The notes beneath the pieces are model-generated. The model made no database searches. It saw nothing but the letters and a program-made list of their open reading frames with translations, and was not told the DNA's origin. A stretch of DNA of 64,000 nucleotides from Floccifex porci (GTDB lineage: Bacteria; Bacillota_I; Bacilli_A; Erysipelotrichales; Erysipelotrichaceae). Shown one piece after another: positions 38,289 through 47,502 of the stretch (the first letter of the stretch is position 1; each line of letters begins with the position of its first letter). Position numbers and translations under genes: made by a program. The stretch spans positions 31,925 to 95,924 of the forward strand of contig NZ_VUMM01000005.1 in assembly GCF_009696175.1 (NCBI RefSeq). Direction: 5' to 3'.

Positions 38289-39923
38289 ATGAAAAGAAGA
38301 AAAAAGAAAAAAAGTTTAGCTTTTAGAATATGGGCAATTCTATTATCTATTTTATTATTAATTGGATTTGGATTACTTATATATCAGGTTGTAAAAATGA
38401 ATTTTGTACCTTCCCGATTAATGATTCCAGTATCAATGGCGCTGGCGCTTGTAGCTTTGATTTTTGTGTTCCTGATTAATTTTTTTACTAATCATATTCC
38501 ATCAAAAATATTTTTATCTTTACTGGTGATATGTCTGGTTTTTGTTTCTGGAATGGGAAATTATTATGTTTATAAAACGAGTCATATGATTGAGAAAGTC
38601 ACAACAAATGAAGGAAAAGTAAAGAACATTGTATCTGTAATTGCTTTAACAAATTCAAATATACAGGATATTACAGATTTAAGCACTTCTAATAAAGTGG
38701 CTGTTTTAAAATCTATTGATACATATGGAACAAAGAAAAGTATAAAAGATGTCTGTAAACAGTTTGATGTGGAAAAGAAAAGTGAATTGCCTTTTACAAT
38801 TGATAGTGCAAACAGCGTACAGGAAGCAGTAAATTCCTTATATAATGAAGACGTAGATGCTATCATTATTAATGAAACATATCGTACAAATATTAAAGAA
38901 ATAGAATCTTTTTCTGATTTTGATGAAAATACAAAAGTGATTTATCAAACGGTATATTATACAGAAGCTAAAAATGATGCTTTGGCTGTATCAGATATTA
39001 CCAATGAACCATTCAGTATACTTATTTCTGGAAATGATACATATGGTGATGTAGGAGAACTTTCAAGAAGTGATGTGAATATGGTAGTGACAATCAATCC
39101 TTTAACTTCTACTGTTCTTTTAACAAGTATACCTCGTGATACATATATGCCTACATATTGTGATGCGACTGAAACGTGTGTAATTGGTGCGATGGATAAA
39201 ATTACACATACAGGAATTTATGGCATTAATACAACTCAAAGAACCGTTGAAAACTTTTTGGATATGGAAATCAACTATACATTCAGGGCCAATTTTTCCA
39301 GTGTAATCGATATAGTAGATGCATTAGGTGGAGTTGATATTTATGTAGAAGAAGGAATGGCTGTTTCAACGTTCTACGCAGATCATACACTGGAAGGTGT
39401 AACAGAAGGCTGGAATCATTTGGATGGAAAAAGAGCTTTGGCTTATGCAAGAGAACGTCATGCCTATTTAGATGGAGATAATCAGCGTGTTCGTAATCAG
39501 CAGCAAGTGTTAATGGCTATTTTTGAAAAAGCTACTTCAACAGATATTATTACAAAATATGCATCATTGCTGGATGCATTAAGTAAAGCTTTTGAAACCA
39601 ATTTAACAACAAATGAAATTACCGATCTGATTAAATTTCAAATTCAGGCTATGCCAGAATGGAAGTTTGAAAGCTATCAGATTACAGGATATGGAGATAT
39701 GCTTAATTGTGCAGCTTTAGGATCAGAAGCATCTGTTACGGTTCCATACGATGAATCTATACGAATTGCACAGGAAAAGATTCGTGCAGTTTTAGATGGT
39801 AAATCTAGTGATACAGTAGAGGATACTTTAGATGCAACAATTTCAGAAGGAGCATTAAGTTCAGAAGAAATTGATGCACAAGTACAGGCAGATCTGTATG
39901 CATATGGTTATGGATATTATTAA
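38289..39923 (+). CDS. LCP (LytR-CpsA-Psr) family glycan ligase 2
   Basis: 544 residues, same architecture as the preceding gene: three transmembrane helices (about 12-97), an extra domain (about 105-225, ending VDAIIINETYRTNIKEIE) and an LCP core with SGNDTYGDVGELSRSDVNM, TSIPRDTYMP, THTGIYGINTTQRTVENFL and GWNHLDGKRALAYARERH. It differs by a Cys pair near YCDATETCVIG and a longer C-terminal acidic tail. GGAGG SD. A tandem duplication is evident. Confidence 0.94.
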   Translation: MKRRKKKKSLAFRIWAILLSILLLIGFGLLIYQVVKMNFVPSRLMIPVSMALALVALIFVFLINFFTNHIPSKIFLSLLVICLVFVSGMGNYYVYKTSHMIEKVTTNEGKVKNIVSVIALTNSNIQDITDLSTSNKVAVLKSIDTYGTKKSIKDVCKQFDVEKKSELPFTIDSANSVQEAVNSLYNEDVDAIIINETYRTNIKEIESFSDFDENTKVIYQTVYYTEAKNDALAVSDITNEPFSILISGNDTYGDVGELSRSDVNMVVTINPLTSTVLLTSIPRDTYMPTYCDATETCVIGAMDKITHTGIYGINTTQRTVENFLDMEINYTFRANFSSVIDIVDALGGVDIYVEEGMAVSTFYADHTLEGVTEGWNHLDGKRALAYARERHAYLDGDNQRVRNQQQVLMAIFEKATSTDIITKYASLLDALSKAFETNLTTNEITDLIKFQIQAMPEWKFESYQITGYGDMLNCAALGSEASVTVPYDESIRIAQEKIRAVLDGKSSDTVEDTLDATISEGALSSEEIDAQVQADLYAYGYGYY

Positions 39924-39944
39924 CAAAACTTTGTGATATACTAT

Positions 39945-39973
39945 AGAGGAATACAATTGTATTCCTCTTTTTG
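39945..39973 (+). terminator. Terminator after the LCP pair
   Basis: Perfect palindrome AGAGGAATACAA / TTGTATTCCTCT (39945-39968) followed by five or so T. Confidence 0.8.
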
Positions 39974-39984
39974 AAAGGATTTAT

Positions 39985-42120
39985 ATGGCGACATTATTAC
40001 AGAAAACGATGCATGTTTTAAAAAATGATGGAGTGAATGGAGTGATTCGTCACACAAAACATTTTATTAAAACAAAACAGGAGACAAAAAAGAAAATAGA
40101 TACATATAAAGATATTCTATTTATAAATGGATGTAATAAAGAACTTCTACCACATCCTGCACGATATCGTGTAACACATCAAAGAGAACAGTTGGATTTA
40201 TCAGGGTATACCAGTGATGAAATTTATTATAAATCATTACAGTTAAATTCTGTTTATTCCTATAGAGCATTTGTGATTTTTCGATGTGTATGGACACCCC
40301 AGTTAGACGAGTTTGTAAAAATCGCAAAACAGTTAAACAAAACGGTTTTTTATGATATTGATGATCTGGTGATTGATACAAAATATACGGATCAGATTCC
40401 TTATGTTATGAATATGGAAAATAAGGAGCAATACGATGAAGATGTACGATTGATGGGAAAATGTTTATCTTTATGTGATGTTTGTATTACAACAACAGAA
40501 TGTTTAAAGAATGAACTTGAAAAAACTGGTAAACCCGTTATTATTAACCGGAATAGTGCATCCATTGAAATGGTACAGTGTTCATTAAATGTAAAGAAAG
40601 AAGAACACGATACAGTAAAAATCGGGTATTTTAGTGGAAGTATAACACATAATGATGATTTCAATCTAATTCTACCTGTTTTAAAAACGATACTAAAAGA
40701 ATATAAAAATGTTGAATTGCATATTTGTGGACAATTACAGATAGACGATTTAAAAGATCAGATTGTTATTCATCCATTTATGGATTATCGTAAACTTCCA
40801 GAATTGATTTCTCAGATGGATATTAATTTAGCACCTTTAAATTCTACTTTATTTAATGAAGCAAAATCAGAAAATAAATGGGTGGAGGCTTCTTTAGTAA
40901 AAACATGTACAATTGCTTCCAATACAGGAGCCTTTAAAGAATGTATTCAGCATGGAAAGACTGGTTTTCTATGTGATGAACAAAAGGATTGGTTAACTTG
41001 TTTAAGAAACTGTATTGAATCAAAGGAATTAAGAAATCAGATTGCACAAAATGCATACGATTATTGTATAAAAAAATGCACGACAATGTATACAGCTCAT
41101 TCATTTGTTGAGAAAATTAAGCCTTATATACATAAAAATATTTGTTTTGCGGTATCTAAAATGGAAATCAGCGGAGGCATTTTAGTCGCATTGCATCATA
41201 TGAAAACATTACAGAAAAATGGCTATGATGTTTCCATATTATCTTTATACGATACAGAACCATTTTTTAAAGATTCAGACTGCATATATCCAATCTTACC
41301 AATCGATTCCAGTAAGTTAAATCTTCACATAGATACTGCCATCGCAACGATGTGGGTTACTGTTTCTATGATTGAGAATATTTCCTGTATTGATAAAAGG
41401 ATGTACCTGGTACAAAATTTTGAAACGGATTTTTATGATTTTTCAGATCCATTAAAAAGAAAAGCGCAACAAAGTTATGATCCAAGAATTCCTTTTACTT
41501 TTTTGACAGTATCGAAATGGTGTCAGAAATGGCTAAAAGATGATTTTCATCAAGAATCGCTATATATTCCAAATGGAATTGAAAGAAATCGATTTAATAC
41601 GGTTAATCGAAATTGGAATGGTAAAATTCGAATCTTAATTGAAGGAGATTGTGAGGTTGCTCATAAAAATGTAGATGAAAGTTTTCAGATTATAAACCAG
41701 TTAGATTTAAATCGGTTTGAAATCTGGTATATGTCCTATAATGCCAAACCAAAAGACTGGTATCATGTGGATCGTTTTTTTCATCGTATTCCATATCATG
41801 AGGTTCCTTCTATTTACAAGCAATGCCATATACTGTTAAAAACGAGTCTTCTGGAAAGTTTTTCTTACCCTCCGCTGGAAATGATGGCAACAGGTGGTTG
41901 TGTTGTTGCTTTGGCAAATGATGGAAATATAGAATATTTAAAAAATGAAGTGAACTGTTTGTTTTATCCAGAAAAAAATTTACAGGAAGCTAAAAACTGT
42001 ATTTATAAGATCATTGAAGATGAAAATTTAAGAAATCGATTGATTGAAAATGGTATAAAATGTGCAGATGAAAGAAACTGGGAAGAAATTGAAAAAGATA
42101 TTATGATTGCTTATCAATAG
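39985..42120 (+). CDS. Large two-module glycosyltransferase (tandem GT-B/GT4-like)
   Basis: 711 residues, about twice a normal GT4 enzyme. The first half (about 20-370) has a GT-B donor-site pattern in KIGYFSGSITHNDDFNLI, ELHICGQLQ and a truncated ENKWVEASLVKTCTIAS block. The second half starts near 388 with ICFAVSKMEISGGILVAL, continues with VSKWCQKWLKDDF and IPNGIERNRFN, and has a full donor site LLKTSLLESFSYPPLEMMAT. The two halves may transfer two sugars in succession. First of a four-gene operon with two GT2 genes. SD GAAAGGA. Confidence 0.88.
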   Translation: MATLLQKTMHVLKNDGVNGVIRHTKHFIKTKQETKKKIDTYKDILFINGCNKELLPHPARYRVTHQREQLDLSGYTSDEIYYKSLQLNSVYSYRAFVIFRCVWTPQLDEFVKIAKQLNKTVFYDIDDLVIDTKYTDQIPYVMNMENKEQYDEDVRLMGKCLSLCDVCITTTECLKNELEKTGKPVIINRNSASIEMVQCSLNVKKEEHDTVKIGYFSGSITHNDDFNLILPVLKTILKEYKNVELHICGQLQIDDLKDQIVIHPFMDYRKLPELISQMDINLAPLNSTLFNEAKSENKWVEASLVKTCTIASNTGAFKECIQHGKTGFLCDEQKDWLTCLRNCIESKELRNQIAQNAYDYCIKKCTTMYTAHSFVEKIKPYIHKNICFAVSKMEISGGILVALHHMKTLQKNGYDVSILSLYDTEPFFKDSDCIYPILPIDSSKLNLHIDTAIATMWVTVSMIENISCIDKRMYLVQNFETDFYDFSDPLKRKAQQSYDPRIPFTFLTVSKWCQKWLKDDFHQESLYIPNGIERNRFNTVNRNWNGKIRILIEGDCEVAHKNVDESFQIINQLDLNRFEIWYMSYNAKPKDWYHVDRFFHRIPYHEVPSIYKQCHILLKTSLLESFSYPPLEMMATGGCVVALANDGNIEYLKNEVNCLFYPEKNLQEAKNCIYKIIEDENLRNRLIENGIKCADERNWEEIEKDIMIAYQ

Positions 42121-42133
42121 AAAGGATTTTTGT

Positions 42134-42901
42134 ATGAATCATTATTGCGTATTAGTTATATATAATATGGATATCAATCAATCAAAATCGTATCAGTTTC
42201 TAAAAAATCAGAAAGAGAATACAGTCATTGTTTGTGATAATAGCGAAAAAGAAAATAAGAACGATATTACAATTCAAAAGGACCATCAGATCTATATAAA
42301 TATGAACGGAAATAAAGGATTATCTTGTGCTTATAACCAGGCTATAAACTATATTGAAAAGGTTAATCCAGATATGAAGGGAAAAGTGACTTTTTTTGAT
42401 GATGATACAATCATTTCAGAAGATTTTTTTATAAAAATGTCTCAAACTGATAAAGAAATCTGTTTACCAGTGGTAAGTGATGGAAATAGCTTGTTGTCTC
42501 CTTCGATGTTTAAAAATGGAAAAAGCATTCGTATTAAAAATTTAGAACAATTGGATATGAAATATATATCTGGAATTAACAGTGGAATGACAATCAATTT
42601 GGAAATATTTAAAGACTATCGTTATAATGAATCTTTGTTTCTGGACTATGTGGATCACTATTTTCTATATGAAATGAAACAAAAAAAGAGAACGATTGAA
42701 GTTGTAGATACGCAATGTATTCAAAATTTCTCAGCAAATGGAAATGATAAAGAAAGTGATAGAAAAAGATTTGCGATATTTAAAAAAGACAGCAAGACAT
42801 TTTATAAATTGACCAGTATGAAAGGATATTATAAAGTGATAGGAAGAAGAATCTTCCGATTATGGTTAAAATACAAAGATTTTTCTATGTTTAAGGATTA
42901 G
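42134..42901 (+). CDS. Glycosyltransferase family 2 (rhamnosyltransferase-like)
   Basis: 255 residues. GT-A fold cues: CVLVIYNMD at the start, GNKGLSCAYNQAINYI, the DxD-type metal motif VTFFDDDTIIS and the acceptor block DYVDHYFLYEMKQKKRTIEVV with late HNFS-like IQNFSANGNDKES. This pattern recalls bacterial rhamnosyltransferases of family 2; donor sugar is not certain. Start 42134 follows GAAAGGA; the open frame from 42107 overlaps the previous gene. Confidence 0.85.
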   Translation: MNHYCVLVIYNMDINQSKSYQFLKNQKENTVIVCDNSEKENKNDITIQKDHQIYINMNGNKGLSCAYNQAINYIEKVNPDMKGKVTFFDDDTIISEDFFIKMSQTDKEICLPVVSDGNSLLSPSMFKNGKSIRIKNLEQLDMKYISGINSGMTINLEIFKDYRYNESLFLDYVDHYFLYEMKQKKRTIEVVDTQCIQNFSANGNDKESDRKRFAIFKKDSKTFYKLTSMKGYYKVIGRRIFRLWLKYKDFSMFKD

Positions 42902-42904
42902 ACT

Positions 42905-43603
42905 ATGAGAAAAAGTATTTCAGTGGCAATGGCCTGTTATAATGGCCATGAATATATAAAAGAACAATTGGAATCAATTTTAAAACAATTGAATGATTAT
43001 GATGAGATTGTTATTTCGGTGGATCCTAGTCAAGATGATACAGAAGAAATTATAAATTCTTTTAAAGATTCTAGAATACATTGTATTAAAGGACCGGGAA
43101 ATGGATTAATCAAAAATTTTGAGAATGCTATTTCTCATACTTCAAATGAAGTGATTTTTTTGAGCGATCAGGATGATGTGTGGCTGGAAGGGAAAGCGGA
43201 TTTAGCAAATCAGATAAGCGAATCCTGTCAATTGATTTTACATGATGCAATAATTGTGAATGAAAAGAAAGAGGAAATCGAATCTTCTTTCTTTACATAT
43301 CGATCCTGTAAACAAGGCTTAATTCATAATGTAATCAGGAATTCTTATATTGGATGCTGCATGCTATTTTCAAAAGAGTTGAAGGAACAGATTCTTCCAT
43401 TTCCGAAAATTCCTATGCATGATCAGTATATAGGGCTGATGGCTGAAAAATCAGGAAAAGTAAAATGGATCAAAAAATCTTATTTGTTATATAGAAGACA
43501 TACGCAAAATGCCTCGAGTTTAAATTCTTCATCTATTAAAAATCAAATTATTTGGAGAATTCAAATTTGTAAAGCAATCTTAAAAAAACATGATAAAATA
43601 TAA
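42905..43603 (+). CDS. Glycosyltransferase family 2
   Basis: 232 residues with a canonical GT2 start, ISVAMACYNGHEYIKEQLES, the metal and donor motif VIFLSDQDDVWL and a later MHDQYIGLMAEKSGKVKWI acceptor block. Cell-surface polysaccharide assembly. Begins 3 bases after the previous stop. Confidence 0.92.
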   Translation: MRKSISVAMACYNGHEYIKEQLESILKQLNDYDEIVISVDPSQDDTEEIINSFKDSRIHCIKGPGNGLIKNFENAISHTSNEVIFLSDQDDVWLEGKADLANQISESCQLILHDAIIVNEKKEEIESSFFTYRSCKQGLIHNVIRNSYIGCCMLFSKELKEQILPFPKIPMHDQYIGLMAEKSGKVKWIKKSYLLYRRHTQNASSLNSSSIKNQIIWRIQICKAILKKHDKI

Positions 43604-43620
43604 GAAAAAGAGGTTGAACT

Positions 43621-44523
43621 ATGGAACAGTTATTTACAAATGATATTATTTTATCCTGGTTACAGTATTATGCCAAAAATACTAATATTGATCTGGAAAA
43701 AGTAAAAATGATCGATATCACAAGAAAGAATAAAAATGTGATACCAACCGTTGAATCACATAGAGCGGTACTTGTATTTACAGAAGCTGGAAACGATGAT
43801 ATTTTCTATAAAATGTGGCAGGTAGGCTTAGGTCATTGTGATGTTTATTATAATGAAGGATCCAAACCAGAAGGGCAGATTAAAAAAGATAAACTGGAAA
43901 ATATGATCAATCGTGGAATTAATGCATCTGCAGGAATGCTGATTGTGAATGAAAAAGCGAGAAATACATACAAAATAGGAATGGACAATACTAACTTTTT
44001 AAGAGGATCAATCCGTTATGTTGGAAGTGAAATCCGTTCGGTTATTTTAAATAAGATGCATGTTTCCAGAAATGATGATATCTGTATTATTTCTGGAGAA
44101 AGTATTGCCATTGAAGCAGCAATCGTAGCAATTGAAGGAACCATTATTGCGGTAGAATATAAAAGAGAAGATCGAAAGACAATGGAAGAAAATATTGAAC
44201 ATTTTGGACTTCATAATATAGAAGTCATTGACTGTGTAAACGAAGATACAATGAAGGATTTACCAGTTCCAAATACAGTATTTTTAGTTGCTTCTGCTTC
44301 ATTAGAACAGGAACTGGATTGTTTAACAAAATTAAATCCAAATATTAATGTAGTGGTTTATACACTGGATCTAAGTGTAGCAGGAAGCATATCCAAAGTA
44401 TTTGAAAAGTATTCAATTAAAGATATGGAAATGATACAGGTTTCAATTTCTAAATTGAACCATAAGAATTCATTTGTACAGGAACCCGCTCCATGGATCA
44501 TATCTGGGAAAGCTAAACGATAA
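43621..44523 (+). CDS. Orphan protein with CbiT-like methyltransferase fold
   Basis: 300 residues. Residues about 130-260 resemble the Rossmann methyltransferase fold of precorrin decarboxylating methylase CbiT: ICIISGESIAIEAAIVAIEG, then IIAVEYKREDRKTMEENIEHFGLHNIEVI. The glycine-rich SAM loop is changed to SGES. The N-terminal half holds HRAVLVFTEAGNDDIFYKMW and GLGHCDVYYNEGSKPEG, which recalls tetrapyrrole-methylase-like beta strands. No cobalamin gene is nearby, so a corrin role is doubtful. Last gene of the glycosyltransferase operon. SD AGAGG. Confidence 0.65.
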   Translation: MEQLFTNDIILSWLQYYAKNTNIDLEKVKMIDITRKNKNVIPTVESHRAVLVFTEAGNDDIFYKMWQVGLGHCDVYYNEGSKPEGQIKKDKLENMINRGINASAGMLIVNEKARNTYKIGMDNTNFLRGSIRYVGSEIRSVILNKMHVSRNDDICIISGESIAIEAAIVAIEGTIIAVEYKREDRKTMEENIEHFGLHNIEVIDCVNEDTMKDLPVPNTVFLVASASLEQELDCLTKLNPNINVVVYTLDLSVAGSISKVFEKYSIKDMEMIQVSISKLNHKNSFVQEPAPWIISGKAKR

Positions 44524-44529
44524 AAAAAA

Positions 44530-44556
44530 CCTGAATTTAATTCAGGCCAAATTTTT
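44530..44556 (+). terminator. Terminator of the glycosyltransferase operon
   Basis: CCTGAATT / AATTCAGG palindrome with short loop, then CCAAATTTTT; a weak T-tract. Confidence 0.6.
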
Positions 44557-44559
44557 AAG

Positions 44560-44635
44560 TGGTGGACTCTTAGGGATTCGAACCCTAGACCCACTGATTA
44601 AGAGTCAGTTGCTCTGCCAACTGAGCTAAGAGTCC
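44560..44635 (-). tRNA. tRNA-Lys (anticodon CUU)
   Basis: Minus-strand cloverleaf: acceptor GGACTCT/AGAGTCC, D arm AGCTCAGTTGGCAGAGC, anticodon loop CTCTTAA (anticodon CTT), T-loop TTCGAAT, encoded CCA. Confidence 0.96.
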
Positions 44636-44739
44636 ATTTTGTTTGCTAAAGTATTTTAGCATAGCTAAGAATAGAATGCAATAAGAATTCGAAAAAAAAC
44701 TTTACAAGAATAGATGGACATGATAATATATACAAGCAA

Positions 44740-44845
44740 ATGGAAAGTTAGGAGCACCCCTTCTCACCTGATGTTTTCTGAAACATGGGTCAATGCCAAA
44801 TTAGAGCAAGATAGGTATGGGTGCGTTTAACGTACCCATTTTTTT
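44740..44845 (+). promoter_or_regulatory. infC-rpmI-rplT leader (L20-type attenuator)
   Basis: A structured leader of about 100 bases ahead of infC, opening with GGAGCACCCCTTCTCACCTG and closing with a 10-bp terminator ATGGGTGCGT / ACGTACCCAT (44817-44826, 44830-44839) plus seven T. In Firmicutes this position holds the L20 leader, where excess ribosomal protein L20 promotes termination. Identity is by position and structure; the fine fold was not checked. Confidence 0.75.
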
Positions 44846-44856
44846 AGAGAAGGTAG

Positions 44857-45405
44857 GTGTCGGATATCAATAATCGAAGAGTTGCCCCAAACAATGTAAA
44901 TGATGATTTGTTCAATGAAAAAATTCCTTTTAAAGAAGTAATGGTAATTAATTCAGATGGAACACAGATGGGCGTTATGTCAAAAAGAGCTGCTATTGAG
45001 CTGGCTTACAGTCAAAATTTAGATTTATTATGTGTTGCTGCTAAAGCAAAACCACCAGTCTGTAAAGTACTGGATTATGGTAAATATCATTTCCAACAGC
45101 AGAAAAAGGAAAAAGAAGCTAAGAAAAAACAACATGTGGTCGAAATTAAATCACTTCGTTTGTCACCCATCATCGATACGCATGATTTTGAAACAAAAGT
45201 TAAACATGCGAAAAATTGGATTGAATCGGGCATGAAAGTTAGGATTGATATGCGATTCCGTGGTCGTATGATGACACGTCAGGAAGTTGGACGTGAAATC
45301 ATGAACAATTTTATTCAAGAAATGGCAGAAATTGCTATTGTTGAAAAGAAACCTTCATTAGAAGGAAATACGATGTCAACTGTTTTGGCACCAAAGAAAA
45401 AGTAA
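44857..45405 (+). CDS. infC: Translation initiation factor IF-3
   Basis: About 180 residues. N-terminal domain EVMVINSDGTQMGVMSKRAA, linker rich in Lys (QQKKEKEAKKKQ), C-terminal domain with EIKSLRLSPIIDTHDFETKV and FRGRMMTRQEVG. IF-3 binds the 30S subunit and checks initiation. The start shown is GTG 44857, but it lies only 3 bases after AGAAGG; ATC 44866, at 8 bases from AGGTAGG, is an attractive alternative because infC often uses a rare AUU/AUC/AUA start for autoregulation. First gene of the infC-rpmI-rplT operon. Confidence 0.95.
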   Translation: MSDINNRRVAPNNVNDDLFNEKIPFKEVMVINSDGTQMGVMSKRAAIELAYSQNLDLLCVAAKAKPPVCKVLDYGKYHFQQQKKEKEAKKKQHVVEIKSLRLSPIIDTHDFETKVKHAKNWIESGMKVRIDMRFRGRMMTRQEVGREIMNNFIQEMAEIAIVEKKPSLEGNTMSTVLAPKKK

Positions 45406-45426
45406 TCGGGTAAGGAGGAAAAGACT

Positions 45427-45621
45427 ATGCCTAAAATGAAAAGTCACAGAGGATTAGCTAAGCGTGTTAAAAAGACTGGTTCAGGAAAATTAAAAAGATC
45501 TCACGCTTATACATCACACCGTTTCCATGGGAAAACTAAAAAACAAAGACGTCATTTAGCAAAACCTTCAACGGTACATGCTACTGACTACAAACGTATC
45601 AAGGATATGTTGGTTAAGTAA
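45427..45621 (+). CDS. rpmI: 50S ribosomal protein L35
   Basis: 64 residues, very basic: [29 protein letters not shown] and [13 protein letters not shown] match L35. Good AGGAGG SD; 21 bases after infC and 18 before rplT. Confidence 0.98.
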   Translation: MPKMKSHRGLAKRVKKTGSGKLKRSHAYTSHRFHGKTKKQRRHLAKPSTVHATDYKRIKDMLVK

Positions 45622-45639
45622 GAATAGGAGGAAATAGAA

Positions 45640-45999
45640 ATGGCTAGAGTTAAAGGTGGAACAGTTTCTCGTGCTAGAAGAAAACGCGTTTTGAAATTAG
45701 CTAAGGGATATTTTGGTTCTAAACACACATTATATAAAACTGCAAACGAACAGGTTATGCATTCATTTAAATATGCATATAACGATCGTCGTAAATTAAA
45801 AGGAAATATGCGTAAATTATGGATTGCTCGTATCAATGCTGCAGCACGTATGAATGATTTATCATATTCTCGTTTAATGCATGGTTTAAAATTAGCTAAC
45901 ATTGATATTAACCGTAAAATGTTATCTGAAATGGCAATTCATGATGCAGCTAGCTTCACTAAATTATGTGAAGAAGCTAAAGCTGCTCTTAATGCTTAA
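45640..45999 (+). CDS. rplT: 50S ribosomal protein L20
   Basis: 119 residues, standard length. [40 protein letters not shown] and [20 protein letters not shown] are L20 signatures. L20 both helps assemble the 50S subunit and represses its own operon through the leader at 44740-44845. Confidence 0.98.
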   Translation: MARVKGGTVSRARRKRVLKLAKGYFGSKHTLYKTANEQVMHSFKYAYNDRRKLKGNMRKLWIARINAAARMNDLSYSRLMHGLKLANIDINRKMLSEMAIHDAASFTKLCEEAKAALNA

Positions 46000-46000
46000 T

Positions 46001-46026
46001 AAGGAATCGAACGATTCCTTTTTTTT
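46001..46026 (+). terminator. rplT terminator
   Basis: AAGGAATC / GATTCCTT with loop GAAC, followed by TTTTTT. Confidence 0.88.
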
Positions 46027-46054
46027 GTCAAATTATAGGTATACATGGTATAAT
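46025..46054 (+). promoter_or_regulatory. Promoter of the M29 aminopeptidase gene
   Basis: TTGTCA (46025-46030), 18-base spacer, TATAAT (46049-46054); the -35 starts in the T-run of the rplT terminator. Confidence 0.7.
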
Positions 46055-46078
46055 TAATAAGTTATACAGGAGGTCCTT

Positions 46079-47299
46079 ATGAAATTAAAACAATATGCTA
46101 AACTGATTGTAGAATCAGGTCTAAATGTACAGCCACATCAAATCGTTGTAATACAGGCTCCTATTGAAGCTTATGAACTGGTTCGATATATCAGTGAATA
46201 TGCTTTTAAAAGACAATGTGAAGACGTTATTATCCGATACAGTGATGAAATTGTTGAACACACTCGATTTACATATCGTTCTGTAGAACAATGGGAACAT
46301 TATCCTGAACACGAAGCCTTAATGTATAATATGACAGCTAGACAGAATGCATGTTATTTATTTTTAACAGGAGAAGATCCGGAATTAATGAAAGATATTG
46401 ATGCAAAGAAAATTGCTGCTTTTTCAAAAGCCAAAAATGAAGCAACAAAGGAATGTCGGGATGGACGTATGTTTATGAAGAATTCATGGTGCATTGCAGC
46501 GGTCGCAACACAAAAATGGGCTGAAAAAGTATATCCAAAGGAAAAAAATCCAAAAGAAAAATTATGGGATTCCATTTTTTCAATTTGCCGGATCAATGAG
46601 AATGCGATTTCCAACTGGGAAAATCATAAACACTCTTTTGAACATAAAATGAATCTGTTAAATTCAATGCAGATACAATCTTTACATTATACCAATTCAA
46701 TTGGTACAGATTTTAAGATTGATTTATGCGAGAACTATTTATTTGAAGGTGGGGGTTCTACTTTAAAAAATGGCATCTATTATTTCCCGAATATACCAAC
46801 AGAAGAACTGTTTACTTCTCCAGAAAGAACCAGTGCCAATGGAAAACTGGTCGCATCGATGCCTTTATGTTATAACGGAAATCTTATTGAAGATTTCTGG
46901 TTTGAATTTAAAGATGGGAAAGTAACTGATTTTGGTGCAAAGACTGGAAAAGATATATTACAAAGTATATTAAATATAGATGAAAATGCCAGATATTTAG
47001 GAGAAGTGGCTCTGGTACCTTATGATTCTCCTATTTCACAGACAAATACATTATTCTATGAAACATTATTTGATGAAAATGCAGCCTGCCATTTCGCATT
47101 GGGCTCTTCTTTTGCGGAATGTATAAAAGACGGTTTAACGATGACTAAAGAACAATTAATGGAAAAAGGATTAAATGATTCATTAACACATGTTGATTTT
47201 ATGATTGGAACCAAAGATTTAAAGATTGTTGCGACTTGTAAAAATGGGAATGAAGTTACAATTTTTGAAGATGGAAATTTTTCATCAATATTTAAATAG
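46079..47299 (+). CDS. Aminopeptidase, M29 family (AmpS/PepS type)
   Basis: 406 residues, typical length. Metal-ligand regions of the dinuclear M29 enzymes are seen: FPNIPTEELFTSPER (Glu), LGEVALVPYDSPIS (Glu), TLFYETLFDENAACHFALG (Glu, His) and HVDFMIGTKDLKI (His, Asp). Broad N-terminal exopeptidase in the cytoplasm. Strong SD ACAGGAGGT. A small highly basic ORF follows. Confidence 0.94.
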   Translation: MKLKQYAKLIVESGLNVQPHQIVVIQAPIEAYELVRYISEYAFKRQCEDVIIRYSDEIVEHTRFTYRSVEQWEHYPEHEALMYNMTARQNACYLFLTGEDPELMKDIDAKKIAAFSKAKNEATKECRDGRMFMKNSWCIAAVATQKWAEKVYPKEKNPKEKLWDSIFSICRINENAISNWENHKHSFEHKMNLLNSMQIQSLHYTNSIGTDFKIDLCENYLFEGGGSTLKNGIYYFPNIPTEELFTSPERTSANGKLVASMPLCYNGNLIEDFWFEFKDGKVTDFGAKTGKDILQSILNIDENARYLGEVALVPYDSPISQTNTLFYETLFDENAACHFALGSSFAECIKDGLTMTKEQLMEKGLNDSLTHVDFMIGTKDLKIVATCKNGNEVTIFEDGNFSSIFK

Positions 47300-47310
47300 G
47301 AGGAAAAACA

Positions 47311-47502
47311 ATGGAACAGAAAAGAAGACGTAGACGTGTTCAAAATCATATTTCAAGTGAAGATATAGCTCCAGCTTTATTGGAAAATCAGCCAGATACT
47401 TTTGTGGTCGAAGTTCCTGAAGTGGAAGAAGAAAAAGTAGAAGTAAAAGAATATGACACACTTGAAGACCAGGAAAGAAATAGATGGAGAAATCTTCTAT
47501 GA
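47311..47502 (+). CDS. Small Arg/Glu-rich hypothetical protein
   Basis: 63 residues: Arg-rich start (MEQKRRRRRVQNH) and an acidic second half (VPEVEEEKVEVKEYDTLED). It has a strong SD (AGGAGG). Its last 50 bases overlap, in another frame, the start of the next ORF, whose protein has no SD of its own. Possibly the true N-terminus of that protein separated by a frameshift, or a coupled upstream gene. No family recognised. Confidence 0.5.
   Translation: MEQKRRRRRVQNHISSEDIAPALLENQPDTFVVEVPEVEEEKVEVKEYDTLEDQERNRWRNLL

Noticed and set aside
43621..44523. Annotation as cobalamin biosynthesis gene cbiT
   Set aside because: SAM loop is altered, length and N-terminus differ, and no cobalamin gene is nearby.
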